Below are positions 40,144 to 49,035 of a DNA stretch of 64,000 nt, one piece after another; the stretch's first letter is position 1; each line of letters starts with the position of its first letter. The notes under the pieces were generated by a model. The model made no database searches. It saw only the letters and a list, made by a program, of their open reading frames with translations, and was not told where the DNA came from. A program made the position numbers and the translations under genes. This stretch comes from DP-19 sp036496285 (GTDB lineage: Bacteria > Desulfobacterota > Binatia > UTPRO1), in NCBI GenBank assembly GCA_036496285.1, contig DASXLI010000056.1, forward strand, positions 5,897 through 69,896, in the 5' to 3' direction.

Positions 40144-40197
40144 CTCGCCTCCCTTTGTGTGGGAGGGATGCACATCCGCCAGGAAGAAAGTACCTCG

Positions 40198-40239
40198 CTC
40201 GTACCGGACGGCACGACGATCGTCAAGGTGAACTTGACA
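40198..40239. promoter_or_regulatory. Palindrome and -35 boxes between pyrE and the thiol oxidoreductase
   Basis: GTCAAG (40222-40227), GTGAA, CTTGAC (40233-40238) is a perfect 6+5+6 palindrome. It overlaps a minus-strand TTGACG (40226-40221) with TACGAG 17 bp further (40203-40198), oriented to pyrE, and a plus-strand TTGACA (40234-40239) oriented to the oxidoreductase. The plus-strand -10 is not clear. Confidence 0.45.
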
Positions 40240-40384
40240 TCCGCTACTAGCTATTGACGTCCGTTGAACCCTAGGGGCGAAAATCGATCGGGGTGAGTCC
40301 TTGACCGAGCGTCGGCCGCCCCGCTTGACCCCGCCCGAGCGCCGCCGTAGCCTCCCCGTTTTGCCGAAAACCAGGAGGATCGTC

Positions 40385-41419
40385 ATGCGTATAGTTTCGT
40401 TCGTCGCCTCGCTCGCCGCGGGGCTCATGCTCGCGACGGCGGCGCACGCCGCTGGGCCGTCGGCCGGCGCGACCGGCGCGCCCACCGATACCATCGCCAC
40501 GGTCGGCACCCGCACGATCACGCGCGGCGAGCTCGAGAGCTCGGTGCGCGCCAAGCTGATCGAGATCGACAATCAGCGCTTCGAGGCCTTGAAGGACGGG
40601 CTCGACGAGATGATCGCCGAGGAGCTCATCAAGCAGGAGGCCAAGGACCGCAACATGTCCGTCGACGCGCTCGAGAAGGCGGAGGTCGAGGACAAGGTCA
40701 AGGCGCCGTCCGACGAGGAGGTGCAGAAGGTCTACGACGACAACAAGGCGCAGCTCCAGGGCAAGACGCTCGACGAGGTGAAGCCGCAGATCGTGCAGTA
40801 CATCGACGGTCAACGGAAGCAGGAGCGCCTGGCCACGTTCATCGAGGAGCTGAAGCACAAGCACAAGACGTCGGTGGCGCTGAAGGCGCCGATCATCGAG
40901 GTGGCGACGGCAGGCCGTCCGGAGCGTGGCGGCGGCGCCAAGGCGCCGATCACCATCATCGAGTTCTCGGACTATCAGTGCCCGTTCTGCAAGCGCGCCG
41001 AGGACAGCGTCAACCAGGTGATGAAGACCTACGGCGACAAGATACGCCTCGTGTACCGCAACTACCCGCTGCCGATGCACCCGATGGCGCGCCCGGCCGC
41101 GGAGGCGGCGGCCTGCGCCAACGCGCAGGGCAAGTTCTGGGAGTACCACGCCAAGCTCTTCGAGAATCAGGCGGGGCTCAGCGAGGACAAGATGAAGCAG
41201 ATCGCCAAGGACGTCGGCCTCGACAGCGCCAAATTCGACGAGTGCATCGCCAAGAAGCCGTACGGCGACAAGATCGACCAGGACACGGCGGACGGCAACA
41301 AGGTCGGGGTGAACGGCACGCCGGCGTTCTTCATCAATGGCCGCATGCTCTCGGGCGCGCAGCCGTTCGAGAAGTTCAAGGAAGTCATCGACGCGGAGCT
41401 CGCGGCAAAGGCTTCGTAG
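40385..41419 (+). CDS. Periplasmic thiol oxidoreductase: SurA-N-like plus DsbA-like domains
   Basis: 344 residues, AGGAGG upstream of ATG 40385. Signal peptide ends at TAAHA-AG (about residue 23). Residues 35-165 resemble the SurA/PpiC N-terminal chaperone domain (IATVGTRTITRGELESSV, LDEMIAEELIKQEAK). Residues 175-344 are a DsbA/BdbD-like thioredoxin fold with active site CPFC (Cys199, Cys202) in EFSDYQCPFCKRAED and cis-Pro in VNGTPAFFING. It would introduce or shuffle disulfides in exported proteins, useful given the many Cys-rich secreted proteins in this window. Divergent from pyrE; a GC-rich hairpin follows. Confidence 0.85.
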   Translation: MRIVSFVASLAAGLMLATAAHAAGPSAGATGAPTDTIATVGTRTITRGELESSVRAKLIEIDNQRFEALKDGLDEMIAEELIKQEAKDRNMSVDALEKAEVEDKVKAPSDEEVQKVYDDNKAQLQGKTLDEVKPQIVQYIDGQRKQERLATFIEELKHKHKTSVALKAPIIEVATAGRPERGGGAKAPITIIEFSDYQCPFCKRAEDSVNQVMKTYGDKIRLVYRNYPLPMHPMARPAAEAAACANAQGKFWEYHAKLFENQAGLSEDKMKQIAKDVGLDSAKFDECIAKKPYGDKIDQDTADGNKVGVNGTPAFFINGRMLSGAQPFEKFKEVIDAELAAKAS

Positions 41420-41447
41420 TCGCGCTCGCGGCGCTCGCCGCATGGTA

Positions 41448-41478
41448 CGGGGGCCGCGGCGATCGGCCGCGGCCCCCG
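41448..41478 (+). terminator. Hairpin after the thiol oxidoreductase gene
   Basis: 13-bp perfect inverted repeat (41448-41460 and 41466-41478) around a 5-nt loop, 28 nt after the stop. No T tract follows, as is common for terminator-like hairpins in GC-rich genomes. Confidence 0.6.
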
Positions 41479-41593
41479 ATCCTCCTCGCCCCAGCCGCCC
41501 GGCATTCTGGGCGCGCTCCTCCTCTATTTCCGCGCTCGCGATCGTCAGAGGACGCGATTGTTGCGGCGCTCGTCCGCCCTCTACCCTCGGCGG

Positions 41594-44443
41594 ATGACGA
41601 ACCCCCGACGCGTCTTCTCCCCCGTGGCCGTGACGGCCGTGCTCTCGCTCGCGGTTTGCGGCGCCTGGCGCGCGCCCGACGCGCTCGCGCAGACGACGGC
41701 GCAGCGCTCGGTCGAGGCCGTGGTCGTGACCGGCGCCAAGCTGCCGACGTGGTCGCGCCTGCCGGCGACCGTCACCTGCATGCCGTATCCGTCGGGCACG
41801 ACCGGCGGGCGCGACGCGCACAACGGCATCCTCCTCGTGCCGCCCGACCTCCGGACCGGCGTGCCGGTCGAGCAGATCGCGGCGTATCGCTGGAACGGGA
41901 CGCAGTTCGTCGAGATCCCCGTGCAGGTCGATCAGATGTATCCGTACTGCCTCTCGAACCCGGCGTCGTCGTTTGCCATCTACTCCGGCACCGATCGCGA
42001 GCTCACGTATGCCTGGGACGTCGAGGCGTGGAAGAAGACGGACGGCGTCTGTACCTCGGCCTATCCACCAGGCGCCGCGCCGATGGCCGACCCGGTGCCG
42101 ACGCTCGACGACGACGACGAGATCGTCTTCCTGGCGCGCGACGCCGGCGCGCAGGCGCCGGACGGCACGCCCGCCCCCGCAGGCACGACCGGCGACAGCC
42201 AGGCGATCGCCATCACCGACCCGCTGAACCCCTCGAACGTGACGTTCGTCTATCTCTTCCGCAAGCCCGGCGGCTCCTCGTTCACCGCCACCAACGGCTA
42301 TGTGGCGTATGCGCGCGACCCGGACGCGGATCAGTGGATCGACCGCTTCAGCTTCAACGAGAGCGATCCGGAGAAGCTCGGCACCAGCAACACCGGCTAC
42401 GGCCCGAACCTCACGGGCACGGTGTGCGATCCGCCGCTCGATGCGCCGCGTCTCTCGACCGACCGCTTCGTCCGTGACGGCGTGACCGTCTCCACCGACG
42501 CCTACGAGTGGCACGCGAGCGGCCGCTGGATGGTGCGCAGCCTGCGCATCGCCAAGCCGGGGCAGCCGGGCGTCTATGGACCCGATCTGATCGACCGCTG
42601 GAAGGGACGGGCGTTCCAGCAGTCGCCCGACTCGACGATCTCACTCGTCGGCTTCGAGGACGAGCAGGTGAACTGGGAGGCGAACGCGGCCCTGCTCGGC
42701 GAGCGTGTGGGCCCGGTGCGCGCCATCCGCGAGGTCTGGGGCGCCGACTCCGGCACCAACGTCACCAAGACCGAGCTCTTCTACCCGGACGCGATCGCCT
42801 ACCACTACCACGTGCGCGTGCACCCGATCCCGCCCGACGGGCTCTACACGTCGTGGGACTACAACGCCGGCATCGCCGCCAAGTACTACAACACGATCAA
42901 GCCCGACGGCGTCGACATCGACGGCGTGAACGACGACGTCGGCAACATCGACGGCGTCTTCGGCACGCCGGCCTACTTCGACATTCCCGATCCGACCTTC
43001 AACGTCCCGTCCGCGATCCTCAACTGGGAGCAGGTCTCGGGGCGCGACGACTTCGGCTCGCTCGTCTACATCGTCGAGCTGAAGGGCGCGACGACGCTGC
43101 TGAACCCCGCTGTCCTGCCGTACTACCGCGACGACAAGTGTCTCGACGACGGCACCGGCGACGATCCCGTGTCGCGCCCGTGGCCGGGCGAGGCCTCGAC
43201 CGATCAGCGCGTGAAGGACGGTTACTCGGCGGAGAACGGCGGCGTCCCCTACGACCAGCTCGCGTGCGAGCAGCGCCAGGGCGCCTGGGGCGCGCACGGC
43301 ATCCACTACTTCGTGACCGGCGACACCGACAACGCGGCGTCGCCCGGGACGCTCACCGAGATCGACGCGCAGCAGTGGCAGTTCACGGTGCCGACGAGCG
43401 CGCCGACCAACCTCGGGGACCCCTACGGCAACGTCGTCAAGGTGCCGCTGCAGACGGTCGCGATCGGCCTCGGCGGCCTGCCGTTCGGCGTGCCGCCGGT
43501 CGCCTCCGACGCGAACGTCTCGACGCCACACGCCACCGCCGCGAGCGTCACCGTGAGCGCGCTCGACCTCGACTCGTGCGAGCTCGCGTTCGCGATCGTG
43601 ACGTCGCCGGCGCACGGCACGCTCGGTACGCTCGGCGCGGCCGCCTGCGGCGTCGGCACCCCGAACCGCGACTCGGCGACCGTCGTCTACACGCCGGCGT
43701 CGGACTTCGGCGGCAGCGACACGTTCACCTACCGGGCGAACGACGGCACGAGCGACTCCAACACGGCGACGGTCACGATCGCGGTCGCGGCGGCCGCGAC
43801 GCCGACGCCGACCGCCACCGCGGGCGGCGCGACCGCGACGCCGGCCGTCACCGCGACGCCGGTGCCGACGGTCGCCGGGACCCCCGGCCCGCCGTGCGGC
43901 CCGACGACGCTCTGCGGGTCGCAGCCGACGAGCGGCTGCAAGCATCAGACGATCGCGCCCCAGGGCCTCCTCGCGATGAAGAACTCCGTCAACGACCAGG
44001 CCGACCGCCTGCTGTGGAAGTGGCAGCGCGGCGAGGCGACGGCCAAGGCCGAGTTCGGCGATCCGCTCCACACGACCGACTACGAGCTCTGCGTCTACGA
44101 TGGGAACGGCACGCTCGTGACCCGCGCCTGTGCGCCGGCCGCCGGCGACTGCGGCGGCAAGCCGTGCTGGAAGGACAAGGGCAGCGGCTTCACGTTCCGC
44201 CGCCGCGATCTCACCGGGAGCGGCCTCAAGAACTCGCTGCAGGTCGTGCTCAAGTCCGGGCCGCAGGGCAAGGCGAAGCTTGCCGTCACCGGCAAGGGCG
44301 GGAGCCCGCACATCCCGCCGCTGCCGCTGCAGATGCCGGTCCGGGCGCAGCTCGTGAACGGCGGCGGCGTGTGCTGGGAAGCGGCGTACGGCACACCCGC
44401 GCTGCGCAACGACGCGCAGCAGTTCAAGGACAAGGGAAACTGA
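41594..44443 (+). CDS. Large secreted protein with cadherin-like repeat and recurrent C-terminal module
   Basis: 949 residues from ATG 41594; signal peptide ends near PDALA-Q (33). Residues about 40-640 form a large domain I do not recognise, with Asp-rich loops (PTLDDDDEIVFLARDAG, GVDIDGVNDDVGNIDG). Residues 640-733 look like a tandem-95/cadherin-like repeat (VYTPASDFGGSDTFTYRAND). A short Thr-Pro linker follows at about 735-765. Residues 770-949 form a Cys-containing module: LLAMKNSVNDQADRLLWKW, DYELCVYDG, GKPCWKDKGSGF and VCWEAAYGTP. I recall that module from other exported deltaproteobacterial/Binatota-type proteins. Probably extracellular; function unknown. No clear Shine-Dalgarno, and TACCCT lies 6 nt before the ATG. 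Confidence 0.7.
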   Translation: MTNPRRVFSPVAVTAVLSLAVCGAWRAPDALAQTTAQRSVEAVVVTGAKLPTWSRLPATVTCMPYPSGTTGGRDAHNGILLVPPDLRTGVPVEQIAAYRWNGTQFVEIPVQVDQMYPYCLSNPASSFAIYSGTDRELTYAWDVEAWKKTDGVCTSAYPPGAAPMADPVPTLDDDDEIVFLARDAGAQAPDGTPAPAGTTGDSQAIAITDPLNPSNVTFVYLFRKPGGSSFTATNGYVAYARDPDADQWIDRFSFNESDPEKLGTSNTGYGPNLTGTVCDPPLDAPRLSTDRFVRDGVTVSTDAYEWHASGRWMVRSLRIAKPGQPGVYGPDLIDRWKGRAFQQSPDSTISLVGFEDEQVNWEANAALLGERVGPVRAIREVWGADSGTNVTKTELFYPDAIAYHYHVRVHPIPPDGLYTSWDYNAGIAAKYYNTIKPDGVDIDGVNDDVGNIDGVFGTPAYFDIPDPTFNVPSAILNWEQVSGRDDFGSLVYIVELKGATTLLNPAVLPYYRDDKCLDDGTGDDPVSRPWPGEASTDQRVKDGYSAENGGVPYDQLACEQRQGAWGAHGIHYFVTGDTDNAASPGTLTEIDAQQWQFTVPTSAPTNLGDPYGNVVKVPLQTVAIGLGGLPFGVPPVASDANVSTPHATAASVTVSALDLDSCELAFAIVTSPAHGTLGTLGAAACGVGTPNRDSATVVYTPASDFGGSDTFTYRANDGTSDSNTATVTIAVAAAATPTPTATAGGATATPAVTATPVPTVAGTPGPPCGPTTLCGSQPTSGCKHQTIAPQGLLAMKNSVNDQADRLLWKWQRGEATAKAEFGDPLHTTDYELCVYDGNGTLVTRACAPAAGDCGGKPCWKDKGSGFTFRRRDLTGSGLKNSLQVVLKSGPQGKAKLAVTGKGGSPHIPPLPLQMPVRAQLVNGGGVCWEAAYGTPALRNDAQQFKDKGN

Positions 44444-44449
44444 GCCTAC

Positions 44450-44473
44450 GGGGAGCGGCCTCCGCCGCTCCCC
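44450..44473. terminator. Shared hairpin between convergent genes
   Basis: GGGGAGCGG (44450-44458) and CCGCTCCCC (44465-44473) form a 9-bp stem with a 6-nt loop in the 32-nt space between the convergent secreted-protein and adenylate-cyclase genes; it could stop transcription from both sides. Confidence 0.6.
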
Positions 44474-44475
44474 GC

Positions 44476-46113
44476 TCAGGTCAGCGCGAAGACCCGCACC
44501 GCCTCGCGGCGGCCACGCAGGCTCACGGCGTCGAGCGGCGCGGCGGTGCAGCGTACGCCGGCAGCGGCCGCGAGCTCGTAGGCGTCGGCCGAGACGAGCA
44601 CGCCGTGCGCCGACTCCTTCGACAGCTGCTGCAGGCGCGCCGCGACATTCACCGCGTCGCCGATCACCGTGTACTCGTAGCGGTCCTCGGCGCCGATCCG
44701 GCCCGCGAGCACCTCGCCCGCGTGCACGCCGACGCTCACCAGGAGCGCCGCCTGCCCGGCGGCGGCGCGCACCTCGTTCAGCGCCGCCAGCCGTTCGCGC
44801 ATGCCGAGCGCGCAGCGCAGGGCCGCGCCGGCCCCGCCGTCCGGCGTGTCCTCCAGCAAGCCGAAGACGACGAGCATGGCGTCGCCGATGAACTTGTCGA
44901 CGAAGCCGCCGCAGCTCCGCACCCACGCGGTCATGGTGGAGAAGAACGCGTTGAGCGTCGCGACGACCTCCTGTGGCGGCGTGCGCTCGGCCATCGCGGT
45001 GAAGCCGCGCAGGTCGCAGAAGAGGACGGCGGCACGGCGCAGCTCGCCGCCGAGGCCGGCGTCGCTCGCGAGCAGGCGGTCGCGCACGAGCGGATCGACG
45101 GCCCGTCCGAAGGTATGGAGGATGCGCTCGCGGTCCTGCAGCGTCTCGACCAGCGCGTTCACGCCGTCCTCGAGCAGGCCGATCTCGTCCGTCGCGCCGA
45201 GGTTGGCGCGCACCGCCAGGTCGCCGGCGCGCACACGGCGCAGCGTGTCGGCGACGCACGCCAGCGGGCGGGTCAGGGTCTGCGCCAACACGAGCGTCAA
45301 CACGACGCCGAGCGCGACGTACAGGAGGAAGATCACCGTGCCGGCGCTGGCGAGCCGCGCGACGACCTCGGCGGGCGCGGCGCCGTCCTCGATGTGACGG
45401 AGGCCGGAGCGCACCAGGCCGAGCATGGTGAAGAGTGGCAGGAACGCGACCGCCACGAGGAAGATCAGCATGCGGCCGCGGACGCCGAGGGCGCGCGCGC
45501 CGCGCAGCTCCGGCAGCCGCCCGGAGGGAAAGACGCGCGGCACGACCATCGTCCGGAAGAGCCAGTCGGAGAGGAGATAGATGGTGGCGGCGCAGAGGAA
45601 GCCGTTCACCAGCGGCGAGTAGATGTGCTGCGAGAGCAGCTCCGGGCTCCAGCGTCCGGTGCGGACGAGCGTATGCAGCGGAAAGAAGATCGCGCCCGAG
45701 ACCCACGGGATGAAGCTGACCAGCGGCACCACGATCGGCGCGCCGACCACCCGGCGCTGCACCACGAGCGGCGCGGGCGAGGGCGTACCGCGGCGGAAAT
45801 GGACGATGAGCGGCCAGAGGTAGAGCAGGATCGCGCTGATCGCGATCACGTACCAGGCGACCTGCCAGTAGGGCAGGATCAGCACGTCGCTGCGGCGCAC
45901 CGCCTGCGCATAGGGGCTGATGCTGCGCATGAGATCGATCGTGCGGTTGGTGGTCGCCGACGCGAGGACGTTGGCGGTGAGCGCGATCGCGAACAGCAGG
46001 AGCAGCCAGAGCGGGATGCCCGCGACGCACTCGCGCGCCGCCGCGCCGGGCACGGGCGCGTCCGCGGACAGCGGACCGACGGGGACGACGTCCCGGTGCG
46101 CGGGCGCGGTCAC
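44476..46113 (-). CDS. Membrane class III adenylate/guanylate cyclase with HAMP domain
   Basis: About 545 residues. GTG 46113 overlaps the upstream stop (GTGA); an in-frame GTG at 46134 is the alternative. Six or so membrane helices occur in the first 330 residues (IPLWLLLLFAIALTANVL, AWYVIAISAILLYLW, VIFLLYVALGVVLTLVLA). The HAMP linker is TRPLACVADTLRRVRAGDLAV, and the cyclase domain has metal Asp residues in AVLFCDLRGFT and FVDKFIGDAMLVVFG plus the transition-state region YEYTVIGDAVNVAARL. Lys in DKFIGD suggests ATP as substrate. It makes a cyclic nucleotide in response to a membrane-level signal. Coupled to the small HIT-like gene. Confidence 0.85.
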   Translation of the reverse strand: MTAPAHRDVVPVGPLSADAPVPGAAARECVAGIPLWLLLLFAIALTANVLASATTNRTIDLMRSISPYAQAVRRSDVLILPYWQVAWYVIAISAILLYLWPLIVHFRRGTPSPAPLVVQRRVVGAPIVVPLVSFIPWVSGAIFFPLHTLVRTGRWSPELLSQHIYSPLVNGFLCAATIYLLSDWLFRTMVVPRVFPSGRLPELRGARALGVRGRMLIFLVAVAFLPLFTMLGLVRSGLRHIEDGAAPAEVVARLASAGTVIFLLYVALGVVLTLVLAQTLTRPLACVADTLRRVRAGDLAVRANLGATDEIGLLEDGVNALVETLQDRERILHTFGRAVDPLVRDRLLASDAGLGGELRRAAVLFCDLRGFTAMAERTPPQEVVATLNAFFSTMTAWVRSCGGFVDKFIGDAMLVVFGLLEDTPDGGAGAALRCALGMRERLAALNEVRAAAGQAALLVSVGVHAGEVLAGRIGAEDRYEYTVIGDAVNVAARLQQLSKESAHGVLVSADAYELAAAAGVRCTAAPLDAVSLRGRREAVRVFALT

Positions 46114-46421
46114 GATCCGAACCGCCGCGTCCACCAGCCCAGCGCCGCGACGCCGCGCGGGCGGCCGTGCGCGTGCCAGTGGTCGGGGATGTTGCGTCGA
46201 TGTCCGTCGACCCAGAAGTCGTCGAAGCGATCGCGCGCGACGCGCTCGAGCATGGCCGTCATGTGCGCCAGCTCGTCGGGAGTGGGCTCGGTGCCGTGGC
46301 GGCGCCAGACGACCATCGGGACGTCGCAGATCTCACAGTCGGCGACCCAGCACACGTCATCCTCGTGGTACCAGGTGGTGAGGCGGGCGGCGGCGCAGAG
46401 ATCGCAGGTGCCTCCGGCCAT
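46110..46421 (-). CDS. Compact HIT-like Cys-rich protein
   Basis: 103 residues. The N-terminus has CDLC, then VCWVADCEICDVPMVVWRRH, and the C-terminus carries HWHAH, matching the H-x-H-x-H pattern of the histidine triad. The layout (CxxC start, PMVV strand followed by H, short helix, HxHxH) is like a shortened HIT nucleotide hydrolase/transferase. HIT proteins usually exceed 110 residues and have hydrophobic residues between the histidines, so this is a remote resemblance. The four N-terminal cysteines could hold zinc. Its stop overlaps the GTG start of the adenylate cyclase by 4 nt, so a nucleotide-related link between the two is plausible (inference). Confidence 0.6.
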   Translation of the reverse strand: MAGGTCDLCAAARLTTWYHEDDVCWVADCEICDVPMVVWRRHGTEPTPDELAHMTAMLERVARDRFDDFWVDGHRRNIPDHWHAHGRPRGVAALGWWTRRFGS

Positions 46422-46436
46422 GACGCGTGCCCGCGC

Positions 46437-47348
46437 TCAGCCCGTGCGCGCGGACCGGCCGGCGTCCTCGGCACGGCGGGCGAGCGCGTCGACCGCGTCG
46501 ACGATGCGCGGCCAGGCGCCCGGCGGCAGATCGTGGCCCATGCCCTCGATGATGAGCAGCTCGGCGTCGGGGATCGTCGCGGCGGTGTGCCGTCCGCCCT
46601 CGACGTGCGCCAGCGGATCGATGTCGCCGTGGATGACGAGCGTCGGCGTCCGCACCTCGCGCAGCGCCGTGGTGCGGTTGCCGCTCGCGATGATCGCAAC
46701 GAGCTGGCGCGCGATACCCGCCGGGTGGAAGCTGCGGTCGAACGAGCGCGCCGCCCGACGCTTTACCGCATCCTCGTCGATCGGGAAGCCCTTGCTGCCG
46801 ATCACGCGCCAACTGCGGATCGCGCGCTCGACGTAGGCCTCGCGGTCGGGCGGGACCGGGGTGAGCAGCACTTGCATCGCCTCGGGGCTCGCGGACGGCA
46901 CGTCCGGGTGCCCGGTGGTCGACATGATGGAGGTGAGCGAGAGCAGGCGATCGGGATGGCGGATGGCGAGCGTCTGCGCGATCATCCCGCCCATCGACGC
47001 GCCCACCACGTGCGCGCGCGCGATGCCGAGGACGTCGATGAGCCCGACCGTGTCGTCGGCCATCTCGCTCAGCGTGTAGGGTGCCTCGACGCGCTTGCGC
47101 GCGGCGGCTGCCTGCATCGCGCCCCAGGCGCTCGGCGTGCCGGCATGGTCGAGCTTGGTCGAGAGGCCGACGTCGCGGTTGTCGAAGCGGATGACGTGGA
47201 AGCCGCGGGCGGCGAACAGCTCGCACAGCTCGTCATCCCAGAGGATCATCTGGGCGCCGAGTCCCATGATCAGGATCAGCGGGCGCGCGGAGGGCGACCC
47301 GAAGGTCTCGTACTCGAGCTCCAGCCCGTTGACGGCAGCGCGTGGCAC
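46437..47348 (-). CDS. Alpha/beta-hydrolase
   Basis: 303 residues, GTG start. Alpha/beta-hydrolase fold with oxyanion region ILIMGLGAQM, nucleophile elbow VVGASMGGMIAQ (Ser), acid in VIHGDIDPLAHVEGG and His in IEGMGHDLPPGAW. The FRFDNRDVGLST segment (here VIRFDNRDVGLST) is typical of hydrolases near esterase/aclacinomycin methylesterase-like enzymes. Substrate unknown. On the minus strand TTGACG, a 17-bp gap and GAAGAT lie just before the start (6 nt), again suggesting a leaderless mRNA. It is followed at 15 nt by the HIT-like gene. Confidence 0.85.
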   Translation of the reverse strand: MPRAAVNGLELEYETFGSPSARPLILIMGLGAQMILWDDELCELFAARGFHVIRFDNRDVGLSTKLDHAGTPSAWGAMQAAAARKRVEAPYTLSEMADDTVGLIDVLGIARAHVVGASMGGMIAQTLAIRHPDRLLSLTSIMSTTGHPDVPSASPEAMQVLLTPVPPDREAYVERAIRSWRVIGSKGFPIDEDAVKRRAARSFDRSFHPAGIARQLVAIIASGNRTTALREVRTPTLVIHGDIDPLAHVEGGRHTAATIPDAELLIIEGMGHDLPPGAWPRIVDAVDALARRAEDAGRSARTG

Positions 47349-47379
47349 GGCGCGATCTTCGCGAGGTCGCCCCGTTCCG

Positions 47380-48354
47380 TCAAGCGCGCGGCAGGAGCAG
47401 CACCTTGCCGGTCGTCCGCCGCCCTTCCAGCGCCCGGTGGGCCTCGGCCGCCTCGGGGAGCGGGTAGGCGTGCTCGATCCGCAGCTTCAGGCGGCCGGCA
47501 GCGATCCAGCCGAACAGGTCTGTTGCCCGCTCGACCAGCTCCGTCCGCGTGGCGATGTAGACGCCGAGGCTCGGGCGGGTGACGTAGAGCGAGCCCATGA
47601 CGTTCAGCGTGCCGAGTTCGAAGGGCGGCACCGGGCCGCTCGTCTGGCCGAAGAGCACCATCATCCCACGCGGCCGGAGGCAGCCGAGGCCCTTCATGAA
47701 GGTCGTGACCCCGACGCCGTCGTAGATGACGTGCACGCCGGTGCCGCCGGTCAGGCGCTTCGCTTCGGCGGCGAAGTCCTGCTCGCCGTAGAGGATGACG
47801 TGGTCGGCGCCGGCACCGCGCGCGAGCTCGGCCTTCTCCGCGGTGGAGGTCGTGGCGATCACGGTCGCGCCGCGCAGCTTGGCGATCTGGCAGAGCAGGA
47901 GGCCGACGCCGCCGGCGGCGGCGTGCACGAGGCACGTGTCGCCGGGCTTGAGAGGATACGTCGAGGTCGCGAGGTAGTGGGCCGTCATGCCTTGCAGCAT
48001 CGCGGCGGCGCCGTCGCGGAAGGAGACGCCGTCGGGCAGCTTCACGAGACGCTCGGCGGGCACGACGCTCTTCTCGGCGTACGCGCCGGGGACGTTGGTG
48101 TAGGCGACGCGGTCGCCGGGACGTACGTCGCGCACCTGGTCGCCGACCGCGACGACGGTACCCGCCGCTTCGAGGCCGAGCGTGCCCGGGATGGGGTACG
48201 GGTAGAGCCCGGTGCGGAAGTAGACGTCGATGTAGTTGATGCCTACGGCCTCCACTGCGACCAGCGCGTCGGTCGCGCCCGGTGTCGGATCGGGGACGTC
48301 CTCGTAGCGCAGGACCTCGGGGCCGCCCGTCTCGTGGATGCGGATTGCCTTCAT
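47380..48354 (-). CDS. NADPH:quinone oxidoreductase (zeta-crystallin type)
   Basis: 324 residues from ATG 48354 (GGAGGAG 6 nt upstream; a second ATG at 48369 is in frame but less well placed). MDR-family enzyme without zinc ligands: EVLRYEDVPDPTP, GINYIDVYFRTGLYP, the quinone-reductase signature in CLVHAAAGGVGLLLCQIA (NADPH-binding AAxGGVG), and GVHVIYDGVGVTTFMKGL. Reduces quinones or enones with NADPH. Divergent from the NUDIX gene, with the two starts 37 nt apart. Confidence 0.88.
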   Translation of the reverse strand: MKAIRIHETGGPEVLRYEDVPDPTPGATDALVAVEAVGINYIDVYFRTGLYPYPIPGTLGLEAAGTVVAVGDQVRDVRPGDRVAYTNVPGAYAEKSVVPAERLVKLPDGVSFRDGAAAMLQGMTAHYLATSTYPLKPGDTCLVHAAAGGVGLLLCQIAKLRGATVIATTSTAEKAELARGAGADHVILYGEQDFAAEAKRLTGGTGVHVIYDGVGVTTFMKGLGCLRPRGMMVLFGQTSGPVPPFELGTLNVMGSLYVTRPSLGVYIATRTELVERATDLFGWIAAGRLKLRIEHAYPLPEAAEAHRALEGRRTTGKVLLLPRA

Positions 48355-48391
48355 TTGGTGCTCCTCCATCGTCGGGTGTAGCCTCGCGCTC
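48355..48391 (+). promoter_or_regulatory. NUDIX gene promoter, leaderless type
   Basis: TTGGTG (48355-48360), 18-bp spacer, TAGCCT (48379-48384), then 7 nt to GTG 48392. There is no ribosome-binding site in the 7 nt, so the mRNA should begin at the start codon. Confidence 0.5.
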
Positions 48392-49024
48392 GTGTCGAAG
48401 GAAGCCTACGTGTTCGAGCAGGCGCTCGAGCTGCGCGTCCGCGAGCATCTGGCGGCACACCCGCGCGAGGTGATCGCCCTCGACGGCCGGCGCGCGGCGG
48501 CGGTCGCGGTGACGCTCGTCGGCGACCCCGACGGCGCGGCGTGCTTCCTCCTGACGCGCCGGGCCTCGCGCATGCGCCGCCACGCCGGCCAGTGGGCACT
48601 GCCCGGCGGGCGGCTCGACGAGGGCGAGAGCCCGACCGACGCGGCGCTGCGCGAGCTCGCCGAGGAGGTCGGTCTCGGCCGTGGTCCGGACGCCGTATTG
48701 GGGCTGCTCGACGACTACGCCACCCGCTCGGGCTTCGTCATCACCCCCGTCGTCGTATGGGGCGGCGCCGGCGACGCCCTCGTGCCGGACCCCGAGGAGG
48801 TCGCGGCGGTCTACCACGTGCCGCTCGCGCTGCTCGAGGATCCGCGCGTGCCGGAGCTCCGGCAGATCCCCGAGAGCGACCGGCCGGTGATCTCGATCCC
48901 GATGGTCGGCACCCACGTGCACGCCCCGACGGCGGCGATCGTCTACCAGTTGCGCGAGGTCGGGCTGCACGGGCGCATGACCCGGGTCGCGCACTTCGAG
49001 CAGCCGGTCTTCGCCTGGCGATGA
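48392..49024 (+). CDS. NUDIX hydrolase
   Basis: 210 residues from GTG 48392. The NUDIX box GRLDEGESPTDAALRELAEEVGLG (given as GRLDEGESP...RELAEEVGL) matches G-x5-E-x7-REUXEEXGU exactly. Flanking FLLTRRASRMRRHAGQWALPGG fits the CoA-diphosphatase/YeaB-like group. Hydrolyses a nucleoside diphosphate linked to another group, possibly CoA. Its stop overlaps an ATG (ATGA), and the acetyltransferase gene follows. Confidence 0.88.
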   Translation: MSKEAYVFEQALELRVREHLAAHPREVIALDGRRAAAVAVTLVGDPDGAACFLLTRRASRMRRHAGQWALPGGRLDEGESPTDAALRELAEEVGLGRGPDAVLGLLDDYATRSGFVITPVVVWGGAGDALVPDPEEVAAVYHVPLALLEDPRVPELRQIPESDRPVISIPMVGTHVHAPTAAIVYQLREVGLHGRMTRVAHFEQPVFAWR

Positions 49025-49035
49025 AGGGAGCGGCA

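Noticed and set aside
42508..46836. Plus-strand ORF of 1442 codons and minus-strand ORF of 1129 codons (42641-46030)
   Set aside because: Each crosses gene borders of the secreted protein and the adenylate cyclase; sequence is low-complexity Arg/Asp filler.
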